NCBI GenBank assembly: GCA_003255065.1
Contig: QAOA01003028.1
Coordinates: 2,172,440 to 2,236,439, forward strand
DNA length: 64,000 bases
From: Cercis canadensis
Lineage: Eukaryota > Streptophyta > Magnoliopsida > Fabales > Fabaceae
Direction of reading: 5' to 3'
Shown here: one piece after another, positions 34,365-50,700 of the stretch
Position numbering within the stretch: position 1 is the first letter of the stretch
Layout of the letters: every line of letters begins with the position of its first letter
Program-made: the position numbers and the translations under genes
Notes under the pieces: model-generated
What the model was told of the DNA's origin: nothing
Seen by the model: only the letters and a program-made list of their open reading frames with translations
Databases searched by the model: none

Positions 34365-35787
34365 CATAAAATCCCCGTTTTTTATTATATAACAGTATAA
34401 ATATTTAAAATTTTAATTTCTTATAAATTATTTAAACCTCTCGATATCTCTTCTTAATTATATAAAACGAAGTACTAGTCTTAAAAACTCACACCTTACG
34501 ATGAGCATTTATTTAATGTGGTTTCTGTTGGCTAGGCTACCAGGATAGTTAATTAACAGCATAGAAATCCATCCACAAAAGCCTTGGCTACAGCGACGTG
34601 CACCCATGTTCCAAGTGGCACTTCTGGGATGCGCAAGAACCAACAAGTGTATATCAACCAGGTTCTGGTTTTTGATGTTCGTCTTATGTCAAACTAATTT
34701 TGTGGCCTATCTAGAAATAGCATGTGCCTAGAGGGCAAAATGGTCACAGATACTAGGTCCTGCTGATTCAACTATACAAAGCAGAACTGGCCAAAATAAT
34801 AATAATTCAAAGCACAAGTGTGAGTGACTCAAGGTTCCATGTATGCCCAGTTATTCTTCAATACTAGCTAACCAGCGTCTTAACACTTCCATGTAGTTAT
34901 AGTTATATAGCTAAGCCCGGACATTACTTTATCAAACGGCATCTAGTAAGCAATGGACAGCTTTCAGGTACATACATATCAGGTACATTGAACACTTCAA
35001 AGCTAACACATGATCCTGGCGCATAATATATCTGTTTACTAAGGCCCCCCCATCAAACAGCAGAGAAGGGGCAAAGGATCACAAAATTTGAAAAATATGT
35101 TACATTATTCATAGAAGGGAGATCATCAACCCAATCCTAAGCAGGATTGATTATGACATGTTGCAAAATGAAAAAACGGCAATGTGCAGTTGATTCTTTG
35201 ACATCCCTCCCGATGAATGATATATGAAGAGTCATCAAGAACCGGAATCCGCTCAAAACTTATCAGCCAGCATTCTTTCTTTCAGCCATCAAGAAATCAG
35301 GAATCAAAACATACCCATTAATCAAGATGGTGATGCAAGTAGCAGGTGTAAAAAGCAGCTGCATAATCTTTAAACCAGTGGAGAAGGCACAGTATTCCTT
35401 TCTCATCTTCCACGACTCCAGCTTCAAGCCTTGGACCTCTTCTTAGCATGTCCCAAGATATCAGATGCAAGCACACATGCACACTCTGAAATTATAACTG
35501 TGCCAACAAGATACTGAGATCAAAGGGATGGCAGAAGCTAATCATAAACCACTTGGGCTGTGGATAAAGCAGTGATTTTGATCAATGGCAGGGTCCTCCT
35601 TGATATGGCCAGCTAATGGGGCCTGCCGAGACATAGGTGTGGACTGTGGAGGCTTCCGTATCACAGGAAAAAGCTGTCACACCAAAGGATCTGTTCCCCA
35701 GTATGACCAACCTGACAATGCCTGAGACCACTTCTTGCATAATATGGGAATGATGCTTACCTATAATATGCTCAAGTTGCAGCAAGC
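34365..35787. other. SMG1 3' flank
   Basis: No separate gene recognised. The part next to 35788 is likely SMG1 3' UTR. A same-strand frame overlapping the SMG1 stop in another register (35582-35806) looks random. Confidence 0.45.
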
Positions 35788-38700
35788 TCAAATCCATGGT
35801 GTCCAACCTTCATACATGTTGCAAAGATTATCTACACTAGTAGCTTGCTTGAGTAGATAATCCACTTGCTCTGCAATACCAATTTCTCTGAAATCCAAAG
35901 ACTCAGCATCAACAAAAAATTTCAGGCTAAGATTTTTTAAGTACCAAAAAAAGTAATACCTGTTTTCGGAAATATCTCGACCATCAATTTTCATCTCAAC
36001 TCGCCTCAGCACTGATAATGCATAAGCATTTTTACCTAGTAGATAAGCAGATGAATCACAAGGGAAAAAAAAAAAAAAAGTGAGTCTCAGTTCCATTAAT
36101 TTCATACCTACTTTCAAACTCTTAAGTGAGTTATAAAGCGATCAACTGCAATTCAGCCTTCCCTTCATGCACAGATGAGAAGGCAGGGCAGACCTTTAAG
36201 TTTGGTAAAGACTTGGAAGGAAAATAAATAATCACCCCTTTCCCTCGAAGGGAAAAAAGGGGCGGGGGAGTTGGATGGGAAATGGATATAGTACTGACCT
36301 CCACAGAACATTTTACAGTTCACTATGTTAAAACTCCTTGTTGACATACACTTTTCTTACACAGGATATTCTAAACTTTATATACAGGAAAAAGGGTAAG
36401 CCGTTTAAGTTAATTAGGATGCTTTTTTTTCAATTTTTGATAAAAGGTAAACATATTTTATATAGAGTTCTTCCATATGTTTATTTGTTGGGATACCGGG
36501 GGCTAAAATTAGTCTTGAATGAAAATCTCATTAATTTGGTTTTTCCCTAATATAGAACTAGAGCATAAACAGGTGAAAAGAAAGAACACTAGAAAGTATA
36601 CTTGATACATACCCCTCCCTACTCGACTTAGCGCATTTAGGTTAGGATCAGGAGCTTCGCGATGTTCAGTGTCATTCTTAACTTTGTTAGAGGAAAATGG
36701 TTCATCTTCACCCTCAAACTTCTCTAAGTTCTCATTATGACCTGGTAAATCCATAGCCTTGGGATGTTCAATGGCCTCGTCAGTTGTTAGCTTCACATAA
36801 CCAATATCACTGACATTAGCCTCCACAGGATTAGGTTCAGACTGCCCAGTAGGTGAGATTTCTTCAGCATCAGTTTGAGAAAATGGAGGTGAACTTATAT
36901 GACCAGTGAGGTTTCTGCAACTAGACCTCTGTGAAAGCAGTTCCTTATTTTCTGTTGAGTCATTCAAGCTATCTGGAAAACTGGCTTCTGCAGAGGTAAT
37001 GCCAGATCCTGAGCTACTACAGTAGATGCTATCTGGTGGAGATAAATATCCTTTATCCTGCAAAGAAAGTCGAGAAAAGCCCATAAAATCTTCAGTGTCA
37101 CCATCATCAGACCTGGAGAGACTCTCCCCTTCCTTGCCATCAAATTCAACTACATCACCACTGGCAGGATCTGATCTTGACAGAGTGATATCCTGAGAAT
37201 TTACTTCCTGGCTTTCTCCTATTCCTTCAAGAGCCTGACAAGAGAGAGCATGGATGCACAATAAACTTGCTGTTCTCAAAATATAAGTAAAAAGAAAAAA
37301 TTCCCAGCAAAATTGATAGGGTGGTGTCAGTTCGGGTAAAAAATCTTAGGTCTAAGTTATGTGTACGTGTATATATATAAAGGGAAACAACATGATCTCA
37401 GAACAGTCGCATTACTTTATGAAGGTTGCCTGCATGGAGACTTGCAGTTCTTGCTAGTCTAGTCAACATAGAATAGAGTCCCTTCACAGCTGATGTCAGA
37501 AATGGTACCAAAGGCTTAAAGCTCTGACACACCTCCCTGATTCTTAAACAATAAGATTGGTATATAGCTTGTCCATGGATGTGAGATATTTCCTTCTTGG
37601 TTTCTCTTTCCCTAGCCATAGCATCAGCCATAGCAGCTACATCCTTAGACAACACTGACTCAAGTGGAAGAAGGATTGCATTTGCCTACAAAAATTAAAG
37701 CAGAAAGAATACAAATTTGACTTTTAAGAAAGACCAACATCAGAAAATATTCAATAGACTATTGTAGCTGAAAGTCACACATCAAATACTGCATTTGAAC
37801 TGAGATACAAGAAAAACCTTTGAAAGATCTTCCATAAGAGAAAGGTGTATAGCAGCAGCCTCCTTTCCCAGATTGTAAACATCATGAATATCTTCAGTTA
37901 TTGCCAGAACCTGTAAGAACACAACAACATCGACAAAAAGAAAGAACAAAAGCAGAGAACATGTTGTCAGAAAAACAAACCAATACCAAACTACAATCTC
38001 TTAAAAGACCCCAACTGAATGTACACTTCAATAGAGGGTGAGAAAGGTGAGACCCATATGGGAAATGGAATTCCACTAAGCTAATCAGTATCACAGTTTC
38101 TTAATGGTTTTCTATCATATAGAGTTATGTCACCATTTTTAGGGGGTATTTGTAATATTTCAGAAACTATGAGAAGGTAGATGTAATTTACTCATATCCA
38201 TATGATGCGGATATAAAACTGGGCATACTGTTTTTGAACACAGGTCCAAAAAAATTCAGAAAAACCCTATATAAGACTCCGCAAATTCAGAGACCAAGTT
38301 CAATGCAATCTTGCATTAGCCAAATAACCTTTTATCCATATTCAAAGTAGCAGTTCCAAATTACTAGCAGGGTATGGAGATCAGCAACGACATCAACTTT
38401 TATTCATCTGGAAAAATAAGTTTTAAAATATATTTCAAAATAACAATGTCAAAAGCTTCAAAAACCATACCTCTTCAAGCATAGAACCACATTCAGAAGT
38501 CAAAGCAGTATGGATCCTTGAAACCCGAGCAAAAGCAGATAGTGCCATGCTAGCCTCGTATGCACAGTCCCTCATTGAAAGAACAGTGCTTTGTAGATCA
38601 CCTTGAAAAAGTATAGAACATATAAAATTAATACATGCAACCACAATGCCAATATATCCATCATTGAATGAACAGATGCATATTAATACATGGGTTTTTA

Positions 38701-41700
38701 GTCGATAAACATATTTATATATGGGCTCTGATGTATTAATGAACAAACAGAAAGAAGAGACATCTACCTGAAGCTGACTTAGCTTTCATAGAGCCAATGC
38801 ATAGTTCATTAGTCGCAGTATATAATCCATTGGAAGCAGCATCAACAGTGCTTTGTGCAAGCTTCCATTCTTGTTCAGAACCTATTTCAGGAAGATGAGA
38901 GCATAAAATTAATTTCCATGCAGAAGTTTAACTGACATTAAGAGACTTCAACTGCTGAGAAATGTTGTAAACTCACGTGTATAAGAATGATAAGTGACAT
39001 CCAATCTTGTAAGGGCATTCAAGTATGCTTGCTGCCATGCCTTGCCATCAACACTACTCCTGATAGGATAAGGCTCACCAGGAATAAGCAAAATTCCATC
39101 TCTCGAGGCTTCAAACTCTAATACTGACAAACAATATTTCACAACATCAGATGCCTTTTCTCTAAATTCCCATAAAATCTGCCTTCGCGTCTTTATATGT
39201 TCATGAAATTCAGGAGGAATCCCTGAAATTTTAGTTGAATTATTCCCAGGAGCATTGGAATTTGGACCCCCACAAGCCCAACCCATTGCTCTTTCAAGCT
39301 GTCCTTCAGCCACAAGAGAAGTTCGCTCACAGGATTGTAGGCAATCTATGGACCTAGTGATTTTTGAAGCAGCAGACTGAATATTTTCCATTAACTTAGA
39401 TCTGCTGAGGTTTAAAATTATTGTATACAAGCTGTCATCAGTATCGAGAAATTTCTCAAATCTAATTAAGCTGCTATAAGATGGATTCAAGCTAACATCA
39501 TGCATCCATTCCATTTGAACAATCTCAAGGATAGTTTTCTGAAGAGCCTCCTTCAAGTCATTCACTTGTCTTTTCATGAGGAAAGCCGCTGACTTTGCTG
39601 CTCTAGCAGTTTCATGTGCATTACAGTATTCTTCGAGCATAAGTAGAACCTTTCTTACAGCCCCGTCTTTCTTTGCCTGATCTAGAGCAAGTTCCTTTGT
39701 TGCCTCTGTTAATTGCTTCAAGTGCTCATTTTCTTTATCTAAAGAAGCCAATAAACTAGGAGCAACTCTTTCTTTCAAGTATTGACCCATGTGTTTCTGA
39801 AGTTGGATTTCAAGCTTTTTCTTCACAAAATTGAGTGACTGGTCAAAGCCTAGATTTTGCTCAACTGATGATGTTACATCATGTATGCATGTGTCAAGAA
39901 AAGAATCTATAACAAATATTTTCCAAATAAAGAATGAATTACAACCCAACAAATTACCAACTTTCCAGATATACTCAGATATTGTGTTTCCAGAATTTAT
40001 CAAATCTGCTAGAGTATGGAATTTACTCAAGGGGATTGGAACAGAACCATCTGATGGACACAGCATAATATTGCTGGATTCCAATTCTGAGAAGGGCTTA
40101 ACAAGGGCGGCCAACAGAGCTTTGCTTCTCAAAATATTCGGCCCTCTTTCTTCTTCCACACCAACAAGGGATTGAAAATGATGCTCCACAAAAAGTAGGG
40201 CATTTTTTATATCAGCTTCTCTCTTTATAAGAGAAGAAGTCCTCACATCCCTTTGATTCCAAGTTTGATGGAGTTGGTCCAGTTGCGCCCTACAAGCTTC
40301 CTCCTGGGATGCAAGTTCCTCTGCCTCTTCCCAAGAAAGATGATCTCTGCCTTTGACTGAAGCTTCTTCAAGAGCCAGCTGCTGCTCAGTTATGAGACCA
40401 ACCTTAACAAAATAGTTCTGCTCAAGTTCAGCCAATGATGCCCTCTCCATTTTGACCTCCACAAGCTGCTCCAGTGCAGTATCAATAGACCCTCGTACTT
40501 GTGAGATTAACCCAAACGCGTCCATAACTTCTGAATTTAATGAAACGGCAGACCGTATTACATCTGGTAGAACCACTTCAGTCATTTGACTAACCAATCC
40601 CTTACAGGAAATCAAAATTGTTCTGAAAATGGAAACCCAATTATTTTCAGAAGAAAATTTTGGATGAACTTTATTAATATCAACAGTAGGTATGTCCTTC
40701 CCAATTAATTGGCATAGATCATTCACAAACTCTGCCACAAGATTACATTTTTCTACTTGTTCTTCAAACTCACTGAAAATAGTTCCAGAATCATTCTGCA
40801 GCATATGGTATTGGTTTCTTCCTCCCAAGGAATCACTGCATATGTTAACTACTCTATGCTTGACCTCATTATAAAGTGAACTTACAGCGAGACTCAGAAC
40901 TGATAATGCCTTCTCCTTTTTCTCTTCCAGTTCACCTGGCAGTCTACTAGTAACTGTGCCCTCAGATTTAGATTGAACAGAAGACACACCATCTTCCTTT
41001 CTTAGAAAAGCAGTGGACTGCATGAATTTCATGAAAGCTGATAAAAGACGATCTTTGGCTTTTGACTCAGACTCTAAGCCAATAGAACTCTCTAGCTCAA
41101 TACACTCTTCCTCTAATTTTTCTATTTCTACTGCATACTTCCCCACTCTAAGACAAAGATCATCATGACTGCATTTAATAGAATCAATGCTATCTCCATG
41201 AAGTTTTGCAAAGAGTTCAGAAGCCTGCCTTCTGGCAAGAGACAGAATGTCAGAGGATAAGGCATTGACAGATAGTTGCAGAACTTGTGCCCAGCCATGG
41301 ACTGCACTGGTTGTAATGTAATTTAATGGCAAGATTCTTTGCAGAGCCAGGGAGTATGCTTGGAGTGCAGTTATGGCAGAAGTAAGTCCATCATCCAACT
41401 CAGCTATAAGATGAGAAACTTCCCTATCTATATCATGGCATTGTGCTTGTGTTGGCTCAGGAACAACAGTCAGTGGGACACCAGCTACAATAACTGCAGA
41501 TGTAAGAGATAAAGCTTCTTCCATGTTACTCAGCTTTATACAAGCATTTACTTCTGGAACTAAACTGCATCGTAAAGCATCAATAATCCTTCCATGTTGC
41601 TCAACCCAAGTTGTTGCCTCCTGAGCTTTTTCTGCAACCATAGCCTTTGCTTGGGCAAATTCTCGAGCCTGAATTTCAAAAGAAGCACGGATTTTCTCTG

Positions 41701-44700
41701 AATTACAGGTTGCTTCAGCAACAATGGACTTTGCAGATGTCTCATGCAGAATAAGGCTGGATCTCTCTTGGTCAGCTCGATAGAAGAGGGTAGAGGCAAG
41801 TTCATATTGATTTAGAACATCAGCAAACCGCTGCACATAAATTCTCAAAGTCAAATTTGAACCAAAAAGTTATTAAGAGAGAGAGAGAGAGATTTCAAAC
41901 AAAGGAAAATTTTGCACGTGGCCAAAAAATCATGGCATTTTATCAATACCTCAAGTGCAGATTCAACAGCTGGCAGGCTAGTCAATAATTGATCATGATG
42001 TTCCTACCCGGATTCCAGACAAACAAAAAATAGCCATAAGTTCTATGTTAGATAAATCCCAGGAAAGTGAGAGAATAAAAACACCTAGCTAATTCTAATG
42101 GGCAAAGTTTCAAAACACTGGCCTTGCTAATTAAAGATGAAATACATAATAGACGAATAAATGACTTCAACTTGGCACAGAAATTTGAGTGGGTATATCC
42201 ATTCTAGATACATTATGAAAATTCCAAAGTATCACATGTAAGATGGATACTACCAACATAAATCCTTGCAACACACAGAGACATTTGTTGATTTGTCCTA
42301 AAAACGTCTGAAGCAGGTATCAACTACTTGGATTAGAAAATTTTGGAATTTAGCAAATCAAGTTATATTAGACGCACTCTTCCTTTACATATAAAGCATG
42401 TGCAATCTTCAGTTTTTAGTTGGCTAAATACCTGTAAGGGAACACGAATTTCCTGCACTCGAGATGCAAATAGACTCAAGCTAACAGCCAACTCCATGCC
42501 TTTTCTTTCTTCTCCACCGATAGCAGCTTCATCATGAAAATCACCCCGTGTCCACTCCACAAGTGGATCCCAAACAAACACTTCCAGTAACATCAAAAGA
42601 ATGTCTTTGTTCTTCCTTAGAACCCTAATAACTGTCTCACAGTTTGCTCTGAAGCTACCCTCTATCCCAGTCAGCCCTAAAGCTGCTTCAATCATGTGGG
42701 TAAGACGGAAAGGCACAATCTCTGGAACTTTTAGTCTTTGCCCTTTATCAAAACAAACATTATAATCAATATGTACAATATCACCACTACAAAAATCTAT
42801 AAGAATATTGTCTAAATGTCTGTCACCCAATCCCAGAATGTGACCAACCATACTCATCGCAGCAACACTTCCAGAATACCTGCAGATTGAAAAGAAAAAA
42901 TAGTGTAAGTATACAAAATCTCCTCTTCATGTAATAAATTTTCCCTCTAGGAAAATGTTCAACACATGCCAAGTATGAGTTGGAAATACTTGCTAATAGA
43001 TTAGTCAAAATATGGAAATAGTAAATTTATATTTGACACCAGATAACAACAAAATAACCACACTGTTAACAAAAAATAGAAAGATCGTGCTAAACTCTTA
43101 TTACCTCCATAGAAAAATAGAGGAACAATCATCTAGAACAAGTTTTATACTGATAAAAGAATCATAAAGCATCATTTGATACCCATCATTAAGTATAGAT
43201 TGACCTCTGCTTAATTTTTGTTTAAATGCAGTTCCAAGCCCAAGAATAGGAAGTGGTAGAAACATGTAATTAAAGAAAAGGGATACTGAAATCAATCAAA
43301 GAAAATCTAGATCCACCTTTAGGGGAAGAACGTCATCTATGGATGTTATGATAAATGATGTAAGTTGTAACAACCAAATGCACCAATAAGGCTTTCCTTC
43401 AATGTACCTCTTCAATTTTGAGCTGAAGGCTTTATATCCTTCACTAGCGCACCATAGTTCTTGGTAAAGAAGATGTCTAGGCACCTCCTTCATGAGATCA
43501 AGAAGAACTTTACGTTTGACTTCATGAGGCCAGTCCCTTCGAGAAATTACTCTTTTAATACCTTTCTCTTTGAGTGCTGGTATGATCTTTCCATAGAACA
43601 TATCACTGGGTCGGGGAACAGGCGGAGGAGCTGAAGTTTTTGTGTTTCCAGTGCCCAATGCTGTGAGCTGTGCTAGCTGAACACGGGTTTGCCAAGATTT
43701 AAATACACTGTATATACTTATCACATTATCCACCCACTGGATAAGACCAGCCCGACCACTGATTGGAGTCACAGAATAATAACGAATACCTAAAGAGTTG
43801 CTAGTAGAAGAATAAGAATGTAGAAAACCATTTACAGCCTGCAGCAATTGCATTATTCTAGCGTCAAGGCGCAGATCTTCTCGCCCTTTAAGGAGATAAG
43901 TGTACTTCTGACCATCTGAACCCAGTATAACAAGCTTTTTAGGCTTAGTCTTTGTTGATAAAATAGTGACTTGTTCGTGGAAAGAAGCAATTTTGACAAC
44001 CCCATTGAGAACAGTAGCTTTGTCAGAGTCAGATACTTTGATTTGCTTCTCAAGACCTGGCATTGGAACATCTGAAGATGATAACAGAGCCAACTGTGGT
44101 GCAACTTCTTGTAAGGAAATAGAAGACTTCCTCTGGTATGAAGCCAAGGATGCAGCAATACTGTCAAAAGGTCGCCACGCATCACCTAAAGCTGCAGCAG
44201 ATGCTGGAGGAGTCTTAAAGGATAAAATTGCTGATTTCAGTTGTTCTCTATACTCTTCCTGGAACCAAGCTTCATGAGGGGTCTCAGGTTTTCGAGAAGT
44301 TGAAGCTAGACGGCGTTCCAAGGCCACAACTATTGGTGCCATCATTGCAGAATATCTGGCAGAATTTATCTTGTTCTTCTCCGTCTGACTAAGAGTGACA
44401 TTTTCCGCAATCCTTGCAGCCTCCTCTTTCAGTACATTTATGCGCCTCATCACATCTGCAACAAAATTTATTGTACCCCAACTCCATTATAAAATATTAA
44501 GTCGCATATAGTACAATCAAAAGAAAACAGCAACGAATCCTCTAAAAAGAAAAAATTATTTAAGTCATAGAAATCGTAATTCATAACTAACAAAACTGTT
44601 CATAAATAAGGCAAGCAACCTGTGTGAAGATCCTGAAGAGTACTGAGCCATAATTCCTCCCAAAGAACAGTAACATTTCCAAGTTCATTTATCATCAGCT

Positions 44701-47700
44701 GGACATCCTGAACCAAGCGAGGGTAAAGTTCTGTCTGCATGCAACAAAATAGGTTGAAATTCTCTTATAAACTACTTTGACCAAGCAAGCAGACAAGAGG
44801 TCAGTATAACATCAATAACTGCACTTGAAGCATAAACCAAATAGCAAGAATAAAATGCTTATTAAGATGAAAACCAAATTTTATTTATCCATCCAAATTT
44901 CAATCTGAAACTAATGAGTGCATATCATGATAAGTGTGCCTAGTCACTTGCCACATTCCATGCAATGCTTCCAACCCATTTAAAATAAATAATGCAAGTT
45001 GGAGATAGGCTTGCTACTTATGCTATTATGTCTTCAATAGAGATGAACACATATTTTGGGATGCCAACCTAACCTTACAAAATTAAACAAACAGGGATGC
45101 CAAGCTAAGGATCCACAAAGCTGAGGCCACAAGAAAAGAAGAGGACTAAAGATAAACCAGGACATATACACCTCTTCTTCCAGGTCAAAAGGCATGAAAT
45201 AGCTATATTTTGAAGGTTGGTAGCTCATATAAAGAAACCAAGAAACTAGGAACGTGGAATAGAGATTTTAATTATTGAAGGAATTCCAGGAAATACAAGA
45301 GCAACAACTAGACATAGTAAAGTTGCCACAAGATCTTGCCCTCTTTACCTCTCCCAGAACCTCTTTACAGAACTAAAAAGTCATTTCAAGTTCAATGGCG
45401 GAGACAATGCTTACTGGAAAGACCAACAGACCTATTCCAGATGTTCCATGTCACTGTAAAATTAAGTAAAAAAAATTGCTAGTTTCAAAACTACTAAAAC
45501 ATGTACCACAGACACATCAGACTACAAAATCATTTATTAAAACTTAGAAAAGACTACACAACCTTTCTCTAATAAAAACAGAAAATAGTAACTTCCATGG
45601 TAAGCAAAGCCACACCATTAATTTTTTTTCCCCCCCTTAAGTTTTGTTCAAGGGTAATTATTGAAATATTTTTATACAATAATTCTTAAGTCCGGTTATT
45701 CACATAATAAGAATTGGGAAGGGAATAGTTGATTACAAAAATATATGTCACATAATGCATACAGCACTTTCATTACCAAACAACCCAGCACATGATGAAG
45801 CTCTTCTGATGGCTTCTCTTCATAGGCATTAGCATCCACTAGTGTTGGGTACACTATGGAACAGGGAGATTGCTTGGCCAGCATAATCAATAAGCCCTCC
45901 AGCTGCTTCCGAACCACTTGTTCAGGATGAGAACTTATACGAGCAAATAGTTGAGGGGTAACTTCCTACAAAAGACAATTCTACTCAGAATTTCAGCCAA
46001 TTATCCCTCCTTAAAAATGAAAGAAATGGTAAAAACCCAAGATCTAGCATGTAACCTGCCATGGTAACAAAGGAACAATCAAAAGAGCAGATTCAAGTGT
46101 ATCTTTCAGTTCCACACCATAATTGAGAAGTATATGTAATATATACAATGTAGCCTTCAGGGTGTAGCTACCACTTTTTTGCTTCAAAGACTCATAATCA
46201 TAACCAGGCACCTGACTATGGCAAAGCTGGGTAGATGAATAAGAAAGATATTTTATGTAACCATGAGCAGCATGTCCAAACAGGGACACTCTCCTCCTCC
46301 TCAAAGACCACCAAATATCAATGAAATCATCCAATGTAGATATTATGTCAGATTCTCCCAGCCCAAAATTTGCATGTGATAAACAAATCCTCAACTGAGA
46401 AGATAGCATGGTAGAAAGATGCTCACCACCAGAGTTCTCCACACCCGGTGCCCCAGCTGCTGTTTCAATGACATTCACCAACTGTTGAATCAATGTCTTC
46501 AGAAGATTATCATTGCTTGAGTGCTCTACAGAATCTAGCCTAAAGCTCCATTCTTCCTGTTCATCTTTGAAACCTTTCACACCACCCTTGTCCTGTAAAA
46601 GACGCAAAACCAAGGATTTAACTCTTTGCACCTCATCCATAGTCAACTTGAATCTATCAGGTAGAACTTCCGGAACAAGTATGGGAGAAAAGAAGCATGA
46701 ATGGAGAGTAGTTCCACTTTGAACACAGAGCGAGTCTTTGGCTTGCTCAAAACACCAAGAGGCATAAGAAATCCATGACTTGCCCATGATGGGGCAAAGG
46801 CGAGTAGATAATTTTGTTGCTGTAGCAACAATTTCCTCAATAACAGGACCTAAATTTTGTTTACAGATTACATTATCTTGATTGCCATCTTTTCCAAGTG
46901 AAGATATTTCAGCCCTATCAAAATCAGTTGGCATCTTAAGAACAATGCTATCTGGACTCCAATCTAAATAATCCCGCCTCAGCCAATCTGCCAGTTTCAA
47001 GCATGCCTTGGCCTTCAGAATTCTGTCATCCGCATTAGATAATCCATATACCGAAGAAACCATATAAGGACACACAAATGACCAAAGATTTGTGAAGGCA
47101 TCTTCAAACTTGTTTTCAGCATACAGTAGTAGAATGCTCTCATACTGCAAATTTAAGGAGAGAAGATCACGAAGCCTCTCCTCAGAGCAGGTAGATACAT
47201 GATCTCTGAGATAGTTGTTCAGACGATTTGCTAATGACAAGTTTCTTTGTTTACGGGCTAAATTCATCAAATTCAAGCACAGCTTTAGAGTAACTGGAGA
47301 AGTTGAGAAAATGGTCTGATAAACTCGAAGGACCTTCAACCATGGATTACAATCTTGACGAATTCTACTAAGAGAAGATGGCAAAAACTGGATATATAAA
47401 TTTAATATTGACTGAAGTTGTTTGGACTCCTCTTGGGTTGATTTAAGCTTGTAATCGTCTTCCAATAGGAAAATGCAATGCAACTGAATAGCAAGAGGTG
47501 TTGCTTCAGCTAACCCATCAAGTGGCAGAGCAGACAGTGTTTCCTCCAACATTGATCTTGCCTTCTGCAAATCATGGAGTACCTTATCACTCTTCCCCTC
47601 CTTGTGGAAAAGCAATGATTGCAAAAGCATCTGCTCACTTCGTTGCAAGGCTATTTTTGGATCAAGGGTGAGCTCACTGCTACTTTTAGGCGTCAAATCA

Positions 47701-50700
47701 AGGCATGACCATGCTGCCTGATAATCACATTCATCAAAACGTGCCAAGGCATGGATTGCATTAATTTCATTGCCAGCTGTAGTTAGAGCACCAGAATAAC
47801 TTTTGCCAGCATGCTTAGCACGGAGCAGTTGCAGCTCTGCTAACCAGGATTCAAGAGATTTCCAATCAGACACAGCTGCATAACTCTCAATTATGCGTGC
47901 AATAACAAACTGTACACCATCAGAACCAAGGGAACTGAGTGACTCCTCAGTTTGCAGCAAGTGAGTAAAGTGAGCAGCAGCATTTTCATACTGGCCTCTT
48001 GCCTGATATACAAGCCCAGTTATCCATGAAAGAGGGCCCATGGTCCTGCAGTCACTAAAGGACTGGTTTTCCTCCCCAAATATAGAGGAGAATGTTACTG
48101 AAACCCAATTCTGTATGCCAATCAAAGACTCTGGTTCAGAATTCTTGCAAAGAGCTAGTGACATATGTCTTAAAACTTTTAAGACATCTCCTCTATACCT
48201 ACCTCTTACATTATGGAGGTTCTCAGCTACCTGAGCCCTTGATTTTTCCTTCAAAGATGACAAGGAAAGATTTTTGAGCTCTTGTAGGCGCAGTGTACAG
48301 TATTGAATAATAGCATCATTACAATGTAGAGCCAATCCAGCATTCATCATCGGTTCACATATACGAGAAAACCACTCCTCACAGACTTTTTTGTTTGCCC
48401 GAAAGAATAAAGAACTCTGGCGGGTGGCAGATGGTAAACTGACAGACCCCTCATATGCATTGTATACACTTTTCTTTAGAGCCTCAACAAAATCCAACAG
48501 TAATCTCATTGGTAACAAGTGAGCACCAGATGAACCTATCATACTTAAGTTCCCATCATTTTGCTCATTATCAAGTTGTAAAAGATGTGCAACATCCAAA
48601 AGCATGCGCTCTAGTGCAGCAAATGTTTGGGTAGGCCCACCAAGGTTAGTCCGAAGACGTGTAGCAATACAGTATCTAGCTGCTTCCTGTACAGCCCACC
48701 AGGCACCAGCTAAACTATTGACAGAACAAATTCTTTCAAGGATACTTTCATCCACTTTTATATCCAACCATATAGCATGGGCACCAAAATTTCCTGTTTC
48801 TTCAGGTTGACTTATAACAGCATCCTTTGAACTCCGGCAACTATGAATGAGCCGCTGGATCCAAGAAGAAAGAGGAACCTTCCATCTTTGTGAAATGTAA
48901 CTTAAGATAGAGACAAGTTGTTGCGAGTGCAGCTGCACTGGCAGCTGCTTCAAGGCAAATACTTGCTTCCAGTGCAAGTTGGAACTGTCTCCTAATCTAA
49001 GGTCAACAGGCCTAAATCTCCCATAATCATAGAGACCGCATGCATATACAGTAGTAGGCAAAATATGGGCAAGCAGTCTAACATATGCATCCCGTATCTC
49101 AATATCTGGATCACCGAGTTTCTCCTGTATCACTTCAGCTAAGGGATAAAAATACACAGGATGTAGAAGTTTTGCTTGCAGAAACATCTCCAAAGTCATT
49201 GCGACATGTGACCTTACGTCTGGTTCCCTCTCAAATGTAGCACCTAAAAGTGATAAAACTAAGTTCACTATTACACCAGCATGTCTGCATGCTTCATAGG
49301 AATAAGCATTTGTGCTTGAAATCTTATTAACAGCCATAACATTCTCACAGAACTTCTGTCCCCAATCTAGAGCTACTAGTTTAACTGCAAGAGGAGAAGA
49401 AACTTCAAGAGCTTTGATAAGGAGCATACTATACTTTCCTAGATGCTCAGTGATCATAGCAAAGAACCCATCACTGAAATGATCATCACCACTCTCCTTT
49501 TCAGTATGGAATTCTACCAAAGCTTTTTCACTATTCTGGTCTTTTAAGGAGCACTTGCTTAGGAACTCAACCGCAGTTAGCCTCTCCAATGTCTTAAAAG
49601 TAGTGATCTGCAACTCTATGCTGGCCTGAATAGGTAAGTCAAAAGGATTCAGCTTTTCTGTTATAAAGGACACCAATTTCTCTGATCTTCTAAGATACAA
49701 GATGGCAATGTCTGTTTGGCCAATCAAATTGCTATCCCCGCCCAAGGAAACACATGCTAATAGAACTTTCAAATCGAATTTGATTAATGCAAATAATTCA
49801 AGTTTTGAAAATGTTTTTGAAGACACGACACTGCTGATGCCATCTGCATGACCAAAATTTTTTCCTAGCATGTCCTTTAACAGCTCCAGCTCCGCAATCA
49901 ATGAGGTCACTGCTTCATTGACAACTTCTTCGTTCCCATGTTGAAGCAAGAAAATATAAGTAGCAGCAGAACTCCCTGTTACTAAATGATTTGGATGCAA
50001 TCGCATCTGAGAAATTGGTGCATCAAACCGCAATAACTTCTGCACGGATGATGGGAAGAGGCCAAGCTTTTGCAATGATAGCAATTGAAGATTAGTTTTC
50101 AGAACACCATGAACTTGAAAAGAGGTAATCTTCCTAAATCCTGCCCACTGAGTGGTGCCACCCAATTCCAAGCTTTGAAATAAGATATCAACAGCAAGAG
50201 GATAAAAATTTGAAAATTTCTCACATAAAATTTCTGCCAAGAGAGTTAAACACTTCCAAGAATCTTCAATCCATTCTGACCATCCAAATTTCTGCCCAAC
50301 CAGAGATAAGCATCCCAACACACGAGGTAGAATTTTGATAAGGGGTTCATTTATTTGTTCAAGTAGATTCATTTCCAGCAACCCAGATGCAGTAGACTGT
50401 AGAATTGTTGAAAAACAAGAAAGCAATGCAAGAAGCCTTCGAAATTGAGGTGGGGTTCCAGGACTTCCATCTTGAAGCAAGACCTCCATGTCGCCCAAGA
50501 ACTTTGAAATTAACCCAACAGCCATTTGAAGACTGCCAACCCAATGTTTCTGGAATTGCAAGAAGCTATCCATAATAACACGCCTATCTGATTCAGCAAA
50601 GTCTGGCACCAATGCCCACCCAAGAAGCAGGTCAACAATGTCCATAAAATGAGGTTGAAAGCATCTAAGAAACTTCAATGAGATCAGAGTTATAACTCCC